Shown here in pieces: positions 1 to 7,569 of a stretch of 15,730 nucleotides of DNA; position 1 is the first letter of the stretch; every line of letters begins with the position of its first letter. The notes under the pieces were generated by a model. It did not search any database. It was given only the letters and a program-made list of their open reading frames with translations, and was not told the DNA's origin. Both the position numbers and the translations under genes were made by a program. Origin of the DNA: an uncultured Collinsella sp. (GTDB lineage Bacteria > Actinomycetota > Coriobacteriia > Coriobacteriales > Coriobacteriaceae); the NCBI GenBank assembly GCA_902470925.1, contig CABRIF010000055.1, forward strand, positions 1-15,730, in the 5' to 3' direction.

Positions 1-49
1 ACGAGATTCCTCTACGTCTCGTGGGCTCGGAGATGTGTATAAGAGACAG
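1..49 (+). other. Illumina Nextera adapter (not genomic)
   Basis: Bases 31-49 are exactly the 19-bp Tn5 mosaic end AGATGTGTATAAGAGACAG and bases 16-30 are GTCTCGTGGGCTCGG, together the Nextera read-2 transposase adapter. Bases 1-7 (ACGAGAT) match the end of the P7 primer, and 8-15 (TCCTCTAC) occupy the i7 index position and match what I recall as index N712. Untrimmed library adapter therefore sits at the contig edge; genomic sequence starts at base 50. Translations through it give spurious peptides (MCIRDS on plus, SYTHLRAHE on minus). Confidence 0.98.
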
Positions 50-1151
50 CGTCGAGGGCGCGCGCGTGGTGACCGAGCAGTACCTGCCGCAGGGCCCGGC
101 TGCCAGTCAGGTTGCCATCAAGCAGTCCGGTACCAACGGCGGCGGCTTCTTCGGGGTGAACTCCGCGCACCCGTATGAGAACCCCAGCGCCTTCACCAAC
201 CTGCTGGAGATGACCAGCATCCTGCTGATCCCGGTCGCGTGCTGCTTCACCTTCGGCATCGGCGTGAAGAACACGCGCCAGGGCCGGGCGATCTTTCTGT
301 CCATGTTCATCCTGCTGGTGATCGCGCTGTCTGCCATCGCGGTGAGCGAGCAGCTGGGCACCCCGCAGCTGGCGAGCGCCGGCGCGGTGGACCTGAGCGC
401 CAGCGAGGGCCAGGCCGGCGGCAACATGGAGGGCAAGGAGGCGCGCTTCGGCATCGCCAGCTCCTCCACCTGGGCCGCCTACACCACGGCCGCCTCGAGC
501 GGCTCGGTGAACTCCATGCACGACTCCTACACCCCGCTCGGCGGCATGGTGCAGATGCTGCAGATGGCGCTCGGCGAGGTCATCTTCGGCGGCGTGGGCT
601 GCGGCCTGTACGGCATGATCGGATTCGCGATTCTCACGGTGTTCATCGCCGGCCTCATGGTGGGGCGCACTCCGGAGTTTCTGGGGAAGAAGATCGAGCC
701 CTCCGAGATGCGCTGGGCGGTCGTGCTGTGCTTGGCAACCCCGTTCGCCATCCTGGTGTGCTCGGCGATCGCGTGCCTGGTCCCCGGCGTGAAGGAGCAG
801 CTCACCAACGGCGGGGCCCACGGCTTCTCCGAGCTGCTCTACGCCTTCACCTCCGCCGGCGGCAACAACGGCTCGGCCTTTGCGGGCATGGACGCCAACA
901 CGGTGTTCGTGAACGTGCTCACGGGCTTGGAGATGCTGTTCGCCCGCTTCGCGCCGATCGTCGGCACGCTGGCCATCGCTGGCTCGCTGTCGCGCAAGGG
1001 CAAGGTGGCGGCAACCGCCGGCACCCTGTCCACCACCAACGGCATGTTCGTGTTCCTGCTCGTATTCATCGTGCTGCTCATCGGCGCGCTCAGTTTCTTC
1101 CCGGTGCTCGCCCTGGGCCCGGTTGCCGAGTTCTTCCAGATGATCGCCTAG
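50..1151 (+). CDS. kdpA: Potassium-transporting ATPase subunit A, 5'-truncated
   Basis: KdpA is the K+-selective channel-like membrane subunit of the KdpFABC high-affinity uptake pump. The first complete genomic codon is at 51; about 367 C-terminal residues remain, against roughly 557 in E. coli, so about the first third is missing because the contig begins in adapter. A filter-type GTNGGGFF motif lies near the start of the fragment (from about base 133), followed by the typical N-S-x-H-P-x-E-N-P segment. A second GGNNGSAF loop lies at about 859-882. Several hydrophobic helices follow, and the gene ends in TAG at 1149-1151. It is followed by kdpB after 99 nt. The open frame upstream of base 50 is adapter and should not be translated. 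Identification is firm; the N-terminus cannot be recovered here. Confidence 0.96.
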
Positions 1152-1161
1152 CACCACCGTC

Positions 1162-1217
1162 GCGCCGGGGCCTGTGCGGTCCCGGCGCACCCGCGGGCCC
1201 CGCGTTTCATGCGGGGC
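1162..1217 (+). other. Two hairpins in the kdpA-kdpB spacer
   Basis: GCGCCGGG (1162-1169) is perfectly complementary to CCCGGCGC (1181-1188), and GCCCCGC (1197-1203) to GCGGGGC (1211-1217). No U-run follows either stem, so these do not look like full intrinsic terminators. They could stabilise or process the mRNA and set KdpA:KdpB stoichiometry (inference). Confidence 0.5.
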
Positions 1218-1250
1218 GCCGCGCCGCCTTGAAGGAGGGCGTTTCCCTAT

Positions 1251-3305
1251 ATGGCTGTCCAAAACGACATGATGGGCCGCGCGCTGCGCGATTCCGTTCT
1301 CAAACTCGATCCGCGGGTGCAGATCAACAACCCCGTGATGTTCCTGGTGTGGCTTTCCGCGGTGATGACCACCGCGCTCGCCGTGGCCTCGGCCGCCGGC
1401 GTGCAGGATGCCGGCGTGTCGACCGGCTACGTGACGGCGATCGCGGTCATCCTGTGGCTCACCTGCCTGTTCTCGAATTTCGCCGAGGCGCTCGCCGAGG
1501 GCCGCGGCAAGGCGCAGGCCGACTCGCTGCGCGCCGCCAAGAAGGACGTCGAGGCGCATCGCATCGCCTCGGTTGAGGACAAGGACCGCTTCGAGGTGGT
1601 CTCGGGCACCGAGCTGACCCGCGGCGACCTGGTCATCGTGCGCGCCGGCGAGCAGGTGCCCGGCGACGGCGACGTCATCGAGGGAGCCGCCTCGGTGGAC
1701 GAGAGCGCCATCACCGGTGAGTCGGCCCCGGTGGTGCGCGAGGCCGGCGGCGACCGCTCGGCCGTCACGGGCGGCACCACGGTGCTGTCCGACTGGATCG
1801 TGGTGCGCATCTCCAGCGAGCCCGGTCAGAGCTTTCTGGACAAGATGATCGCCATGGTGGAGGGCGCTGCGCGCAAGAAGACCCCCAACGAGATCGCGCT
1901 CGAGATCTTCCTGGTGGCGCTGTCGATCGTCTTCATCCTGGTGACGGTGGCCCTGTGGTGCTACTCGGCCTTCTCGGCCGACCTCAACGGGATGGAGAAC
2001 CCCACGAGCGTGACCACGCTGGTGGCGCTGCTCGTGTGCCTGGCGCCCACCACCATCGGCGCGCTGCTCTCCGCGATCGGCATCGCGGGCATGAGCCGCC
2101 TGAACCAGGCCAACGTGCTCGCCATGAGCGGCCGCGCCATCGAGGCAGCCGGCGACGTGGACATCCTCATGCTCGACAAGACCGGCACCATCACCCTGGG
2201 CAACCGCCAGGCCTCCGAGTTCATCCCGGTGGACGGGGTGGATGCCGCCGAGCTCGCCGATGCCGCCCAGCTCTCCAGCCTGGCCGACGAGACCCCCGAG
2301 GGCCGCTCGATCGTGGTGCTCGCCAAGGAGCAGTTCGGCCTGCGCGGCCGCACGCTCGAGGACACGGGCATGGAGTTCATCCCCTTCACCGCCGCCACGC
2401 GCATGTCGGGCGTGAACTTCGACGGGGACGAGATCCGCAAGGGCGCGGCCGACTCGGTGCGCGCCTACGTGGAGGCCTCCGGCGGCGTGTTCTCCGACGA
2501 GTGCGCCGCCCAGGTGGAGCGCATCGCCAAGGCCGGCGGCACGCCGCTCGTGGTGACGAAGAACGCCCGCGTGCTCGGCGTGATCTACTTGAAGGACATC
2601 ATCAAGTCCGGCGTGAAGGAGAAGTTCGCCGACCTGCGCCGCATGGGTATCAAGACCATCATGGTCACCGGCGACAACCCGCTCACCGCCGCGGCCATCG
2701 CCGCCGAGGCGGGCGTGGATGACTTTTTGGCCGAGGCCACGCCCGAGGGCAAACTCGAGAAGATCCGCGAGTTCCAGCGCGAGGGGCACCTGGTGGCCAT
2801 GACCGGCGACGGTACCAACGACGCGCCGGCGCTCGCCCAGGCCGACGTGGCGGTGGCCATGAACACCGGCACCCAGGCGGCCAAGGAGGCCGGCAACATG
2901 GTGGACCTCGATTCGAGCCCCACCAAGCTCATCGAGGTGGTGCGCATCGGCAAGCAGCTGCTCATGACGCGCGGCTCGCTCACCACCTTCTCGGTTGCCA
3001 ACGACGTGGCCAAGTACTTCGCCATCATCCCGGCCCTGTTCGCGCCCATCTACCCGGGGCTGTCGGCCCTGAACATCCTGGGCCTCACGACCCCGCTGTC
3101 GGCGGTGCTGTCGGCGATCATCTACAACGCGCTGGTGATCGTGGCGCTCATCCCGGCGGCGCTCACGGGCGTGAAGTACCGCGAGGTGCCGAGCGGCCAG
3201 CTGCTGGCGCACAACCTGCTGGTGTGGGGTGTGGGCGGCATCGTGGCGCCGTTTGTGTTCATCAAGCTGATCGACATGCTGCTCGCTGCGTGCGGGCTCG
3301 CATAA
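1251..3305 (+). CDS. kdpB: Potassium-transporting P-type ATPase subunit B
   Basis: KdpB is the ATP-hydrolysing subunit of the Kdp K+ importer. At 684 aa it matches the usual ~680. Motifs in order: actuator-domain TGES (155-158), the CLAPTT membrane-helix motif (263-268, like E. coli CLIPTT), phosphorylation motif DKTGTIT with the acceptor Asp at 309, the Kdp-type MVTGDN nucleotide-domain segment, and hinge motif GDGTNDAP (519-526). Hydrophobic helices cover roughly 28-75, 215-240, 255-280 and several at the C-terminus. The ATG at 1251 follows AAGGAGGG (1232-1239) with 11-nt spacing, and the N-terminus aligns with known KdpB. The TAA overlaps the ribosome site of kdpC, so the two are probably translated together. 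Expression is usually induced by K+ limitation through KdpDE, which are not in the window. Confidence 0.98.
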   Translation: MAVQNDMMGRALRDSVLKLDPRVQINNPVMFLVWLSAVMTTALAVASAAGVQDAGVSTGYVTAIAVILWLTCLFSNFAEALAEGRGKAQADSLRAAKKDVEAHRIASVEDKDRFEVVSGTELTRGDLVIVRAGEQVPGDGDVIEGAASVDESAITGESAPVVREAGGDRSAVTGGTTVLSDWIVVRISSEPGQSFLDKMIAMVEGAARKKTPNEIALEIFLVALSIVFILVTVALWCYSAFSADLNGMENPTSVTTLVALLVCLAPTTIGALLSAIGIAGMSRLNQANVLAMSGRAIEAAGDVDILMLDKTGTITLGNRQASEFIPVDGVDAAELADAAQLSSLADETPEGRSIVVLAKEQFGLRGRTLEDTGMEFIPFTAATRMSGVNFDGDEIRKGAADSVRAYVEASGGVFSDECAAQVERIAKAGGTPLVVTKNARVLGVIYLKDIIKSGVKEKFADLRRMGIKTIMVTGDNPLTAAAIAAEAGVDDFLAEATPEGKLEKIREFQREGHLVAMTGDGTNDAPALAQADVAVAMNTGTQAAKEAGNMVDLDSSPTKLIEVVRIGKQLLMTRGSLTTFSVANDVAKYFAIIPALFAPIYPGLSALNILGLTTPLSAVLSAIIYNALVIVALIPAALTGVKYREVPSGQLLAHNLLVWGVGGIVAPFVFIKLIDMLLAACGLA

Positions 3306-3310
3306 GGGGG
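3304..3310 (+). promoter_or_regulatory. kdpC ribosome binding site
   Basis: AAGGGGG lies 5 nt before ATG 3316 and overlaps the kdpB stop. It supports 3316 as the natural start of kdpC even though the conserved KdpC body is in another frame, and is the main reason to suspect a frameshift rather than a GTG start at 3356. Confidence 0.6.
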
Positions 3311-3315
3311 TTGCA

Positions 3316-3904
3316 ATGTTGAAGGGTATCGCCGCGCGCGGCAGGCATCTTCGCGGTGTTCACCGTGGTGTGCGGCATCGGCTACACCCTGGTGGTGACC
3401 GGGGTGGCCCAGCTGGCGTTCCCGCATCAGGCCAACGGCTCGCTCATCCAGGTGGATGGGCGCACGCTGGGCAGCGAGCTGATCGGGCAGGATTTCGAGG
3501 AGGCGGGCCATATGTGGGGCCGCATCCAGAACGTCACGGTAGTTGAGGGCGCAGACGGCGAGATGTATGCCTACGGGGCGCCGTCGAACCTGTCGCCGGC
3601 GAGCGAGGAGTACGCCGAGCTCGTCGAGCAGCGCGTCGAGAAGCTGCGCGCATCCAACCCGGACGCGACGGCCGATACGGTGCCGGTCGACCTGGTGACC
3701 TGCTCGGGTTCGGGCTTAGATCCCGACATCTCCCCGGAGGCGGCCGAGTACCAGGTTCCGCGCCTGGTGGCCGAGACGGGCAAGAGCGCCGACGAGATCC
3801 GCGCCATCATCGAGCAGTGCACGACCGGGCGCTTCCTGGGCATCTTCGGCGAGCCGGTGGTCAACGTGCTCAAGGTGAACCTCATGCTCGACGGCGAGCT
3901 GTAA
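3316..3904 (+). CDS. kdpC: Potassium-transporting ATPase subunit C, apparent frameshift near N-terminus
   Basis: KdpC is the single-span accessory subunit that stabilises the Kdp complex. The conserved body runs in one frame from about 3323 to 3904: a membrane helix (VFTVVCGIGYTLVVTG), then PHQANGSL, an SNLSPAS segment, and the family hallmark SGSGLDPDIS, ending in VNVLKVNLMLDGEL. The ATG with a good ribosome site (3316, MLKGIA) is in a different frame from this body; the body frame has a stop at 3320-3322 and only a GTG (3356) as start. Adding two bases in the CG dinucleotide run at about 3333-3340 would join them as MLKGIAARAAGIFAVFTVV, about 196 aa, close to E. coli KdpC (190). This is either a sequencing or assembly error, a real inactivating or phase-variable change, or use of GTG 3356 giving a 182-aa protein with a shortened helix. 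Confidence 0.9.
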
Positions 3905-3911
3905 GGGGAGT

Positions 3912-3947
3912 CCGCCGCGCCGTGGTGACGTGCGCCCGACGCGGCGG
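3912..3947 (+). terminator. Possible kdp operon 3' hairpin
   Basis: CCGCCGCG (3912-3919) pairs perfectly with CGCGGCGG (3940-3947), loop 20 nt, just after the kdpC stop and before the convergent gene. No U-run follows, so termination is only a guess. Confidence 0.3.
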
Positions 3948-4001
3948 CGTGGCGTGTGGCCGATGCGGCAAGCACCGCGGGCATGCGCCGAAGGAGGGCT
4001 C

Positions 4002-4328
4002 TTACAGCCCCGCGGGCCAACGGCAAGAGGCGAGGTCCACACGGCCGTTCTCGGTGAACGCCACGCCTTCCTCCTCCAGGAGCTTGCGCTGCGCGAGCGG
4101 GCCGCCGAAGGCGAAGCCGTCGGTGAGGCGCCCGTCGGCGAAGACGACGCGGTGGCAGGGGACGATGCCCGGGCGCGGGTTCGCGTGCAGGGCGAAGCCC
4201 ACGAAGCGCGCGCTGCGCGGGGCGCCCAGCAGCCGTGCGATCTGGCCGTAGGTGGCCACCTGACCTGTCGGTATCTGCTCGACCATCGTATAGACGCGGT
4301 CGAAGAATCCGTCGTCGCTGGCTGCCAT
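4002..4328 (-). CDS. MGMT-family single-domain alkyl-DNA repair protein
   Basis: A 108-aa protein made only of the DNA-binding/alkyltransferase domain of O6-methylguanine-DNA methyltransferases. It shows a helix-turn-helix with IPTGQVATYGQIARLLG (19-35), the Arg finger in APRSARFVG (Arg41), the Asn hinge (Asn50) and the active-site motif PCHRV with Cys58. The tail FGGPLAQRKLLEEEGV resembles small alkyltransferase-like (ATL/YbaZ) proteins, but those usually carry Trp in place of the Cys. With Cys kept, it may be a real suicide methyltransferase or an ATL that also marks lesions for excision repair. The start at 4328 is set by GAAAGGGG (4333-4340); the frame stays open upstream but without a ribosome site. 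It converges on kdpC. Exact class within the family is uncertain. Confidence 0.85.
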   Translation of the reverse strand: MAASDDGFFDRVYTMVEQIPTGQVATYGQIARLLGAPRSARFVGFALHANPRPGIVPCHRVVFADGRLTDGFAFGGPLAQRKLLEEEGVAFTENGRVDLASCRWPAGL

Positions 4329-4627
4329 GGTGCCCCTTTCGTTCGTGTGCTCAGGCGCGCGGCGTTCGGAGCAGAGCTCGGCGTGGCGCCGCGTCGCACA
4401 GGTGCATGCGCGTTTTTCGGCTCCATTGCCGGTGATGCTCACAGCGCGCCCTCTTGCTCTGGCCTCGCGTGCGCATCCGTGCGGCTTGCGCCCCGTTATC
4501 CTTCGCGCTCCGCATGTATGTTACCGCCTATTGTCTCACGATAGGGGGGCACGGTGAGGACACAGACCTCCTCTAAATGGTAAACCGAGGCTAACTTATG
4601 GAGAGCGCATGGAGGGGAAGTTTGTCG

Positions 4628-4656
4628 TTGCGTCGGGGAGAACTGTTTCCTATAGT
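4628..4656 (+). promoter_or_regulatory. Sigma70-type promoter candidate
   Basis: TTGCGT (4628-4633) and TATAGT (4651-4656) are separated by the ideal 17 nt. Transcription would start near 4663 and meet the strong terminator at 4755-4790, giving an RNA of about 130 nt. Confidence 0.5.
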
Positions 4657-4662
4657 TAACTC

Positions 4663-4793
4663 AGCAACGAAGTAGGTCACAGGCGATGAAAAAAAGAACC
4701 TGCCTCGTGCGATTGATCGCATCCCTCCCCTCTGTGCGATCAGCGGTGTATGGGAACGGCCCCGCAGCTCGTAGATGCTGCGGGGCCGTTTCG
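4663..4793 (+). ncRNA. Candidate small RNA
   Basis: This promoter-terminator unit has no protein gene downstream on the same strand. It contains a hairpin TGATCGCA/TGCGATCA (4714-4721 with 4735-4742) and ends at a 14-bp perfect terminator stem. An ATG at 4686 (MKKRTCLVRLIAS) opens a frame, but it reads straight through the terminator stem and has a poor ribosome site, so I do not call it coding. It matches no RNA family I can recognise. It could instead be the relic leader of a lost gene. Confidence 0.35.
4755..4793 (+). terminator. Strong hairpin terminator
   Basis: AACGGCCCCGCAGC (4755-4768) and GCTGCGGGGCCGTT (4777-4790) form a perfect 14-bp stem with an 8-nt loop, followed by TCGTGTT. 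The U-tract is short but the stem is very stable. It ends the candidate RNA. Confidence 0.7.
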
Positions 4794-5002
4794 TGTTCGA
4801 AGGGCGGATGCGCTGTCCTTGCAGGCGGGGACCCCCTCGATTCGCATGGGGCGCCGTGGCTGGCGCTTCCTGGAGAGTTCTGCTTGCATGAAACTTCGCG
4901 ACGAACGGCATCTGTTCGCAAGGCTCCGCCTATCCGTAGCGGCTGCAGCCACGACCCCATTTCATCCATCTTTTCGCGCCCCGGCCCTCAGTAAACGCGC
5001 AA

Positions 5003-5079
5003 GGGCCCCAGACAGACGTATCCCCTCCGGCGACTTCTCGAAGAGCTGAGCCGAAGGGGATACGTCTGTCTGGGGGCCC
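5003..5079 (-). terminator. Long hairpin downstream of trpS
   Basis: A 21-bp perfect inverted repeat (5006-5026 with 5055-5075, core AGACAGACGTATCCCCT) extends outward through GGGCCC with a one-base bulge and inward through CGGC/GCCG (5028-5031, 5050-5053). On the minus strand it lies 25 nt after the trpS stop and is followed by TTGCGCGTTTACTG, so it may end trpS transcription. It is longer than a usual terminator and could be a dispersed palindromic element. Confidence 0.55.
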
Positions 5080-5104
5080 GATAGGGGAGCGCCTCTGAGG
5101 ACCC

Positions 5105-6154
5105 TTAGTACACCATGCCCATCGCCGTGCGGACGTCGTCCAAGGTGCGCTCGGCGATCTCGTTGGCGCGGCGGTTGCCCTCGGCCAGCACGTCCTTCAC
5201 GTAGGCGAGGTCGTTCTCAAAGGTACGGCGACGCTCGCGGATGGGGGCGAAGTAGCCGTTCACGGCCTCGGTTACGTAGGCCTTGAGCGCGCCGGAGCCC
5301 GCGTTGCCGATCTCCTCGGCGATCTCGACCTCGGTGCGGCCGGTACAGATGGCCGCCGTCGACAGCAGGCCCGAGACGCCCGGACGCCCCTCGGGGTCGA
5401 ACGTGATCTGGCGTTCGCCGTCGGTCTGGCTCTTCTTGATGCGCTTGGCGGTTTCCTCGGCGGTCATGGAGATGTTGATGGCGTTGCCGTAGCTTTTGGA
5501 CATCTTGCGCCCATCGAGGCCCGGCAGCAGCGGCGTGTCGGACAGCAGGGCCTCCACCTCGGGGAACACACGGCCGAAGCGCTTGTTGAAGCGCCGGGCG
5601 ATGGTGCGGGTGAGCTCGATGTGCGGCAGCTGGTCGCGGCCGACCGGCACCACGTTGCCGCGGCAGAACAGGATGTCGCACGCCTGGTGCACGGGATAGG
5701 TGAGCAGAAGGCCGGTGAGCTCGTGGCCGCTCGCCTCCATCTCGGCCTTCACCGTGGGGTTGCGCTGCAGCTCGGCCTCGGAGACCAGCGACAGGAACGG
5801 CAGCATGAGCTGGTTGGCCGCCGGCACCGCGGAGTGCGTGTAGATCATGGTCTTATCTGGGTCGATCCCGCAGGCCAGGTAGTCCATCACCATGTTGTAG
5901 ACATTGTCTTGGATCTGCTCGGTGGTGTCGCGGTCGGTGATCACCTGGTAGTCAGCGATCAAGACGTTGGTGCGCACGCCTAGGTCCTGCAGCTCAACGC
6001 GGCCTTTCAGCGTGCCGAAATAGTGGCCCAGGTGCAAGCGTCCGGTGGGGCGGTCGCCGGTGAGCATGGTGTAGTTTTCAGGCCGCTCAGCCAGGTCGGC
6101 GCGAATCTGATCGCTGCGCTTGACGCTGGCCTCATAGCTTCCGATGTTGGGCAT
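5105..6154 (-). CDS. trpS: Tryptophan--tRNA ligase
   Basis: A class I aminoacyl-tRNA synthetase that charges tRNA(Trp) with tryptophan in the cytoplasm. At 349 aa it has normal length. The HIGH signature is HLGH (41-44) within TGDRPTGRLHLGHYFGTL, and the KMSKS loop is intact at 217-221 (GRKMSKSYGN). The central VPVGRDQLPHIELTR segment is typical of TrpRS and distinguishes it from TyrRS. The ATG at 6154 is preceded by AAGGAG (6163-6168) with 8-nt spacing. It lies 113 nt after the upstream sugar-phosphate transferase on the same strand, so the two may be co-transcribed; I see no T-box in that spacer. A long hairpin follows the stop. Confidence 0.97.
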   Translation of the reverse strand: MPNIGSYEASVKRSDQIRADLAERPENYTMLTGDRPTGRLHLGHYFGTLKGRVELQDLGVRTNVLIADYQVITDRDTTEQIQDNVYNMVMDYLACGIDPDKTMIYTHSAVPAANQLMLPFLSLVSEAELQRNPTVKAEMEASGHELTGLLLTYPVHQACDILFCRGNVVPVGRDQLPHIELTRTIARRFNKRFGRVFPEVEALLSDTPLLPGLDGRKMSKSYGNAINISMTAEETAKRIKKSQTDGERQITFDPEGRPGVSGLLSTAAICTGRTEVEIAEEIGNAGSGALKAYVTEAVNGYFAPIRERRRTFENDLAYVKDVLAEGNRRANEIAERTLDDVRTAMGMVY

Positions 6155-6267
6155 GGGGAGGTCTCCTTCGTTGTCGGACGTCGTGATGGACGGGTCGGGA
6201 TGGTGGATGGGGTTGCCGTGGGTTGTCGCCTGGACGTCCGCGCCTGCGTGCGCCCAGGCGGTCCTCG

Positions 6268-7569
6268 CTAAGGGCGCTTGGGCGTGTCGGTGCGCTCCGG
6301 CGCGCTGCCGCGGGTGCAGTGGGACCCGTGCTCCGCATGTGCGCCGCGGGCGTGGTGCGCATGCGGGGTGTGGGACTTGATGCGCTCGATCCGCTGCTCG
6401 CGCTCGGTGCGCGCCGCGCGCTCCTCGGCGGCGAACGCATCGTCTTCAGGGGTCACGATCTCGTCGGCGTTCGTCTTGGGGTTGTAGTGGTGGCGCAGCA
6501 CCGGCTCGAACAGGTGCAGGCGCATGGCGAAAAACGCCGAGGCAACCAGCAGGATCGCGAAGATCGCGACGCGCGGCCCCACGTCGACCTGGTTGATCAC
6601 CACCGCGCCGAGCGACAGCAGCAGGCACCATGCGTAGATGAGCAGAACCGCTTGGCGCTGGTCGTAGCCCTCCTGGATGAGGCGGTGGTGGATATGGCCC
6701 TTGTCGGCCTGGCCGATGCTCACGTGCGCCCGCGAGCGGCGCACGATGGCCGACAGCGTGTCGATGATGGGCACGCCGGCCACGATCAGCGGGATGATCA
6801 GCGAGGTGAGCGCCGCGGTGCGCGAGACGTTCAGCAGCGAGATGGTGCCCAGCCCGAACCCGAGCAGCAGCGAGCCCGAATCGCCCAGAAAGATGCTCGC
6901 GGGGTTGAAGTTGTAGCGCAAAAAGGCCAGGCAGGCGCCGAACAGGGCGATGGCGAGCGAGGCCGCATCGCCGCGCTGGGACAGCACCGCGAAGGAGAAC
7001 ATCGACAGCGAGGCGATTGCCGAGATGCCGCAGGCTAGCCCGTCGAGCCCGTCGATCAGGTTGATGATGTTGGTGAACGCCACCAGGTAGATCACGGTGA
7101 TTGGGTAGGCCAGCGGGCCGAGCGCGATCTCGGTGCCCGGCACGAAGGGGTTCACGATGCGGCCGATGAGCAGGCCGCCGGCCGCGGCGATGCAGGCGGC
7201 GAGCAGCTGACCGGCAAGCTTCATGCGGGGGGAGAGCTGCTTGACGTCGTCCACGGCGCCGGTGATGACGATCACCAGAAACGAGATGGCGAGCAGCGGG
7301 TAGTTGATGGTCATGGAAGGGTGCGGCACGAGCACCGGCGGCCAGTCGAACAGCTTGATGCCGATGATCTCGACGATGAGCGCGGCGAGCAGGCCGGCGA
7401 ACACCGCAAGCCCCCCCAGGCGCGGGATGGGCCGGGTGTTGATGCGGCGCTTCGAGGGGTAGTCGATCGCACCGAGCCTGACGGCCAGGCGCCTGGCGAT
7501 CGGCGTGCACAGGTACGTGGTGATCAGGGCTGCCACGGCAACGCAGATAAACGGTGTCGCTTGTTCCAC
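6268..7569 (-). CDS. WecA/TagO-type undecaprenyl-phosphate sugar-1-phosphate transferase
   Basis: A 433-aa polytopic membrane enzyme of the MraY/WecA family (glycosyltransferase 4). Members transfer a sugar-1-phosphate, usually GlcNAc-1-P from UDP-GlcNAc, to undecaprenyl phosphate, starting wall polysaccharide, teichoic-acid-like or O-antigen synthesis. Visible motifs: RRINTRPIPRLGG (41-53), catalytic Asp pair in GAVDDV (104-109), NIINLIDGLDGL (167-178), FLGDSGS (227-233) and the WecA-type HIHHRL (292-297), which argues against MraY. About ten hydrophobic helices end near residue 350. The tail (about 360-433) is charged and has seven His within 400-417. The start is GTG at 7567-7569 with GAAGGT 11 nt upstream. 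The exact sugar cannot be told from sequence. Confidence 0.9.
   Translation of the reverse strand: MEQATPFICVAVAALITTYLCTPIARRLAVRLGAIDYPSKRRINTRPIPRLGGLAVFAGLLAALIVEIIGIKLFDWPPVLVPHPSMTINYPLLAISFLVIVITGAVDDVKQLSPRMKLAGQLLAACIAAAGGLLIGRIVNPFVPGTEIALGPLAYPITVIYLVAFTNIINLIDGLDGLACGISAIASLSMFSFAVLSQRGDAASLAIALFGACLAFLRYNFNPASIFLGDSGSLLLGFGLGTISLLNVSRTAALTSLIIPLIVAGVPIIDTLSAIVRRSRAHVSIGQADKGHIHHRLIQEGYDQRQAVLLIYAWCLLLSLGAVVINQVDVGPRVAIFAILLVASAFFAMRLHLFEPVLRHHYNPKTNADEIVTPEDDAFAAEERAARTEREQRIERIKSHTPHAHHARGAHAEHGSHCTRGSAPERTDTPKRP

Larger units (their letters stand above)
4443..5104. other. Long non-coding interval
   Basis: I see no convincing gene in these 662 bases; the open frames have no recognisable protein features and run through strong hairpins. 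It holds a palindrome (4527-4545, CCTATTGTCTCACGATAGG), a promoter-like sequence (4628-4656), paired hairpins ending in a terminator (4714-4790) and a long hairpin beside trpS (5003-5079). The stretch 4800-5000 has nothing I recognise. Confidence 0.6.

Noticed and set aside
12..3212. Open frame of 1066 codons on the minus strand across kdpA-kdpB
   Set aside because: Antisense shadow in high-GC DNA, low-complexity His/Arg/Gly-rich, and it runs into the adapter. The kdp genes on the other strand carry all motifs.
4527..4545. Palindrome CCTATTGTCTCACGATAGG as a confirmed operator
   Set aside because: Imperfect, no clear promoter next to it, and about 200 bp from the nearest start; kept only as a note.
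4686..4994. Small gene starting MKKRTCLVRLIAS
   Set aside because: It reads through a 14-bp terminator stem, has a poor ribosome site and no recognisable protein character after the first residues.
6155..6267. T-box leader for trpS
   Set aside because: The spacer is only 113 nt and shows no T-box consensus sequence or terminator/antiterminator pair; only a 7-bp stem CGCCTGG/CCAGGCG (6227-6260).
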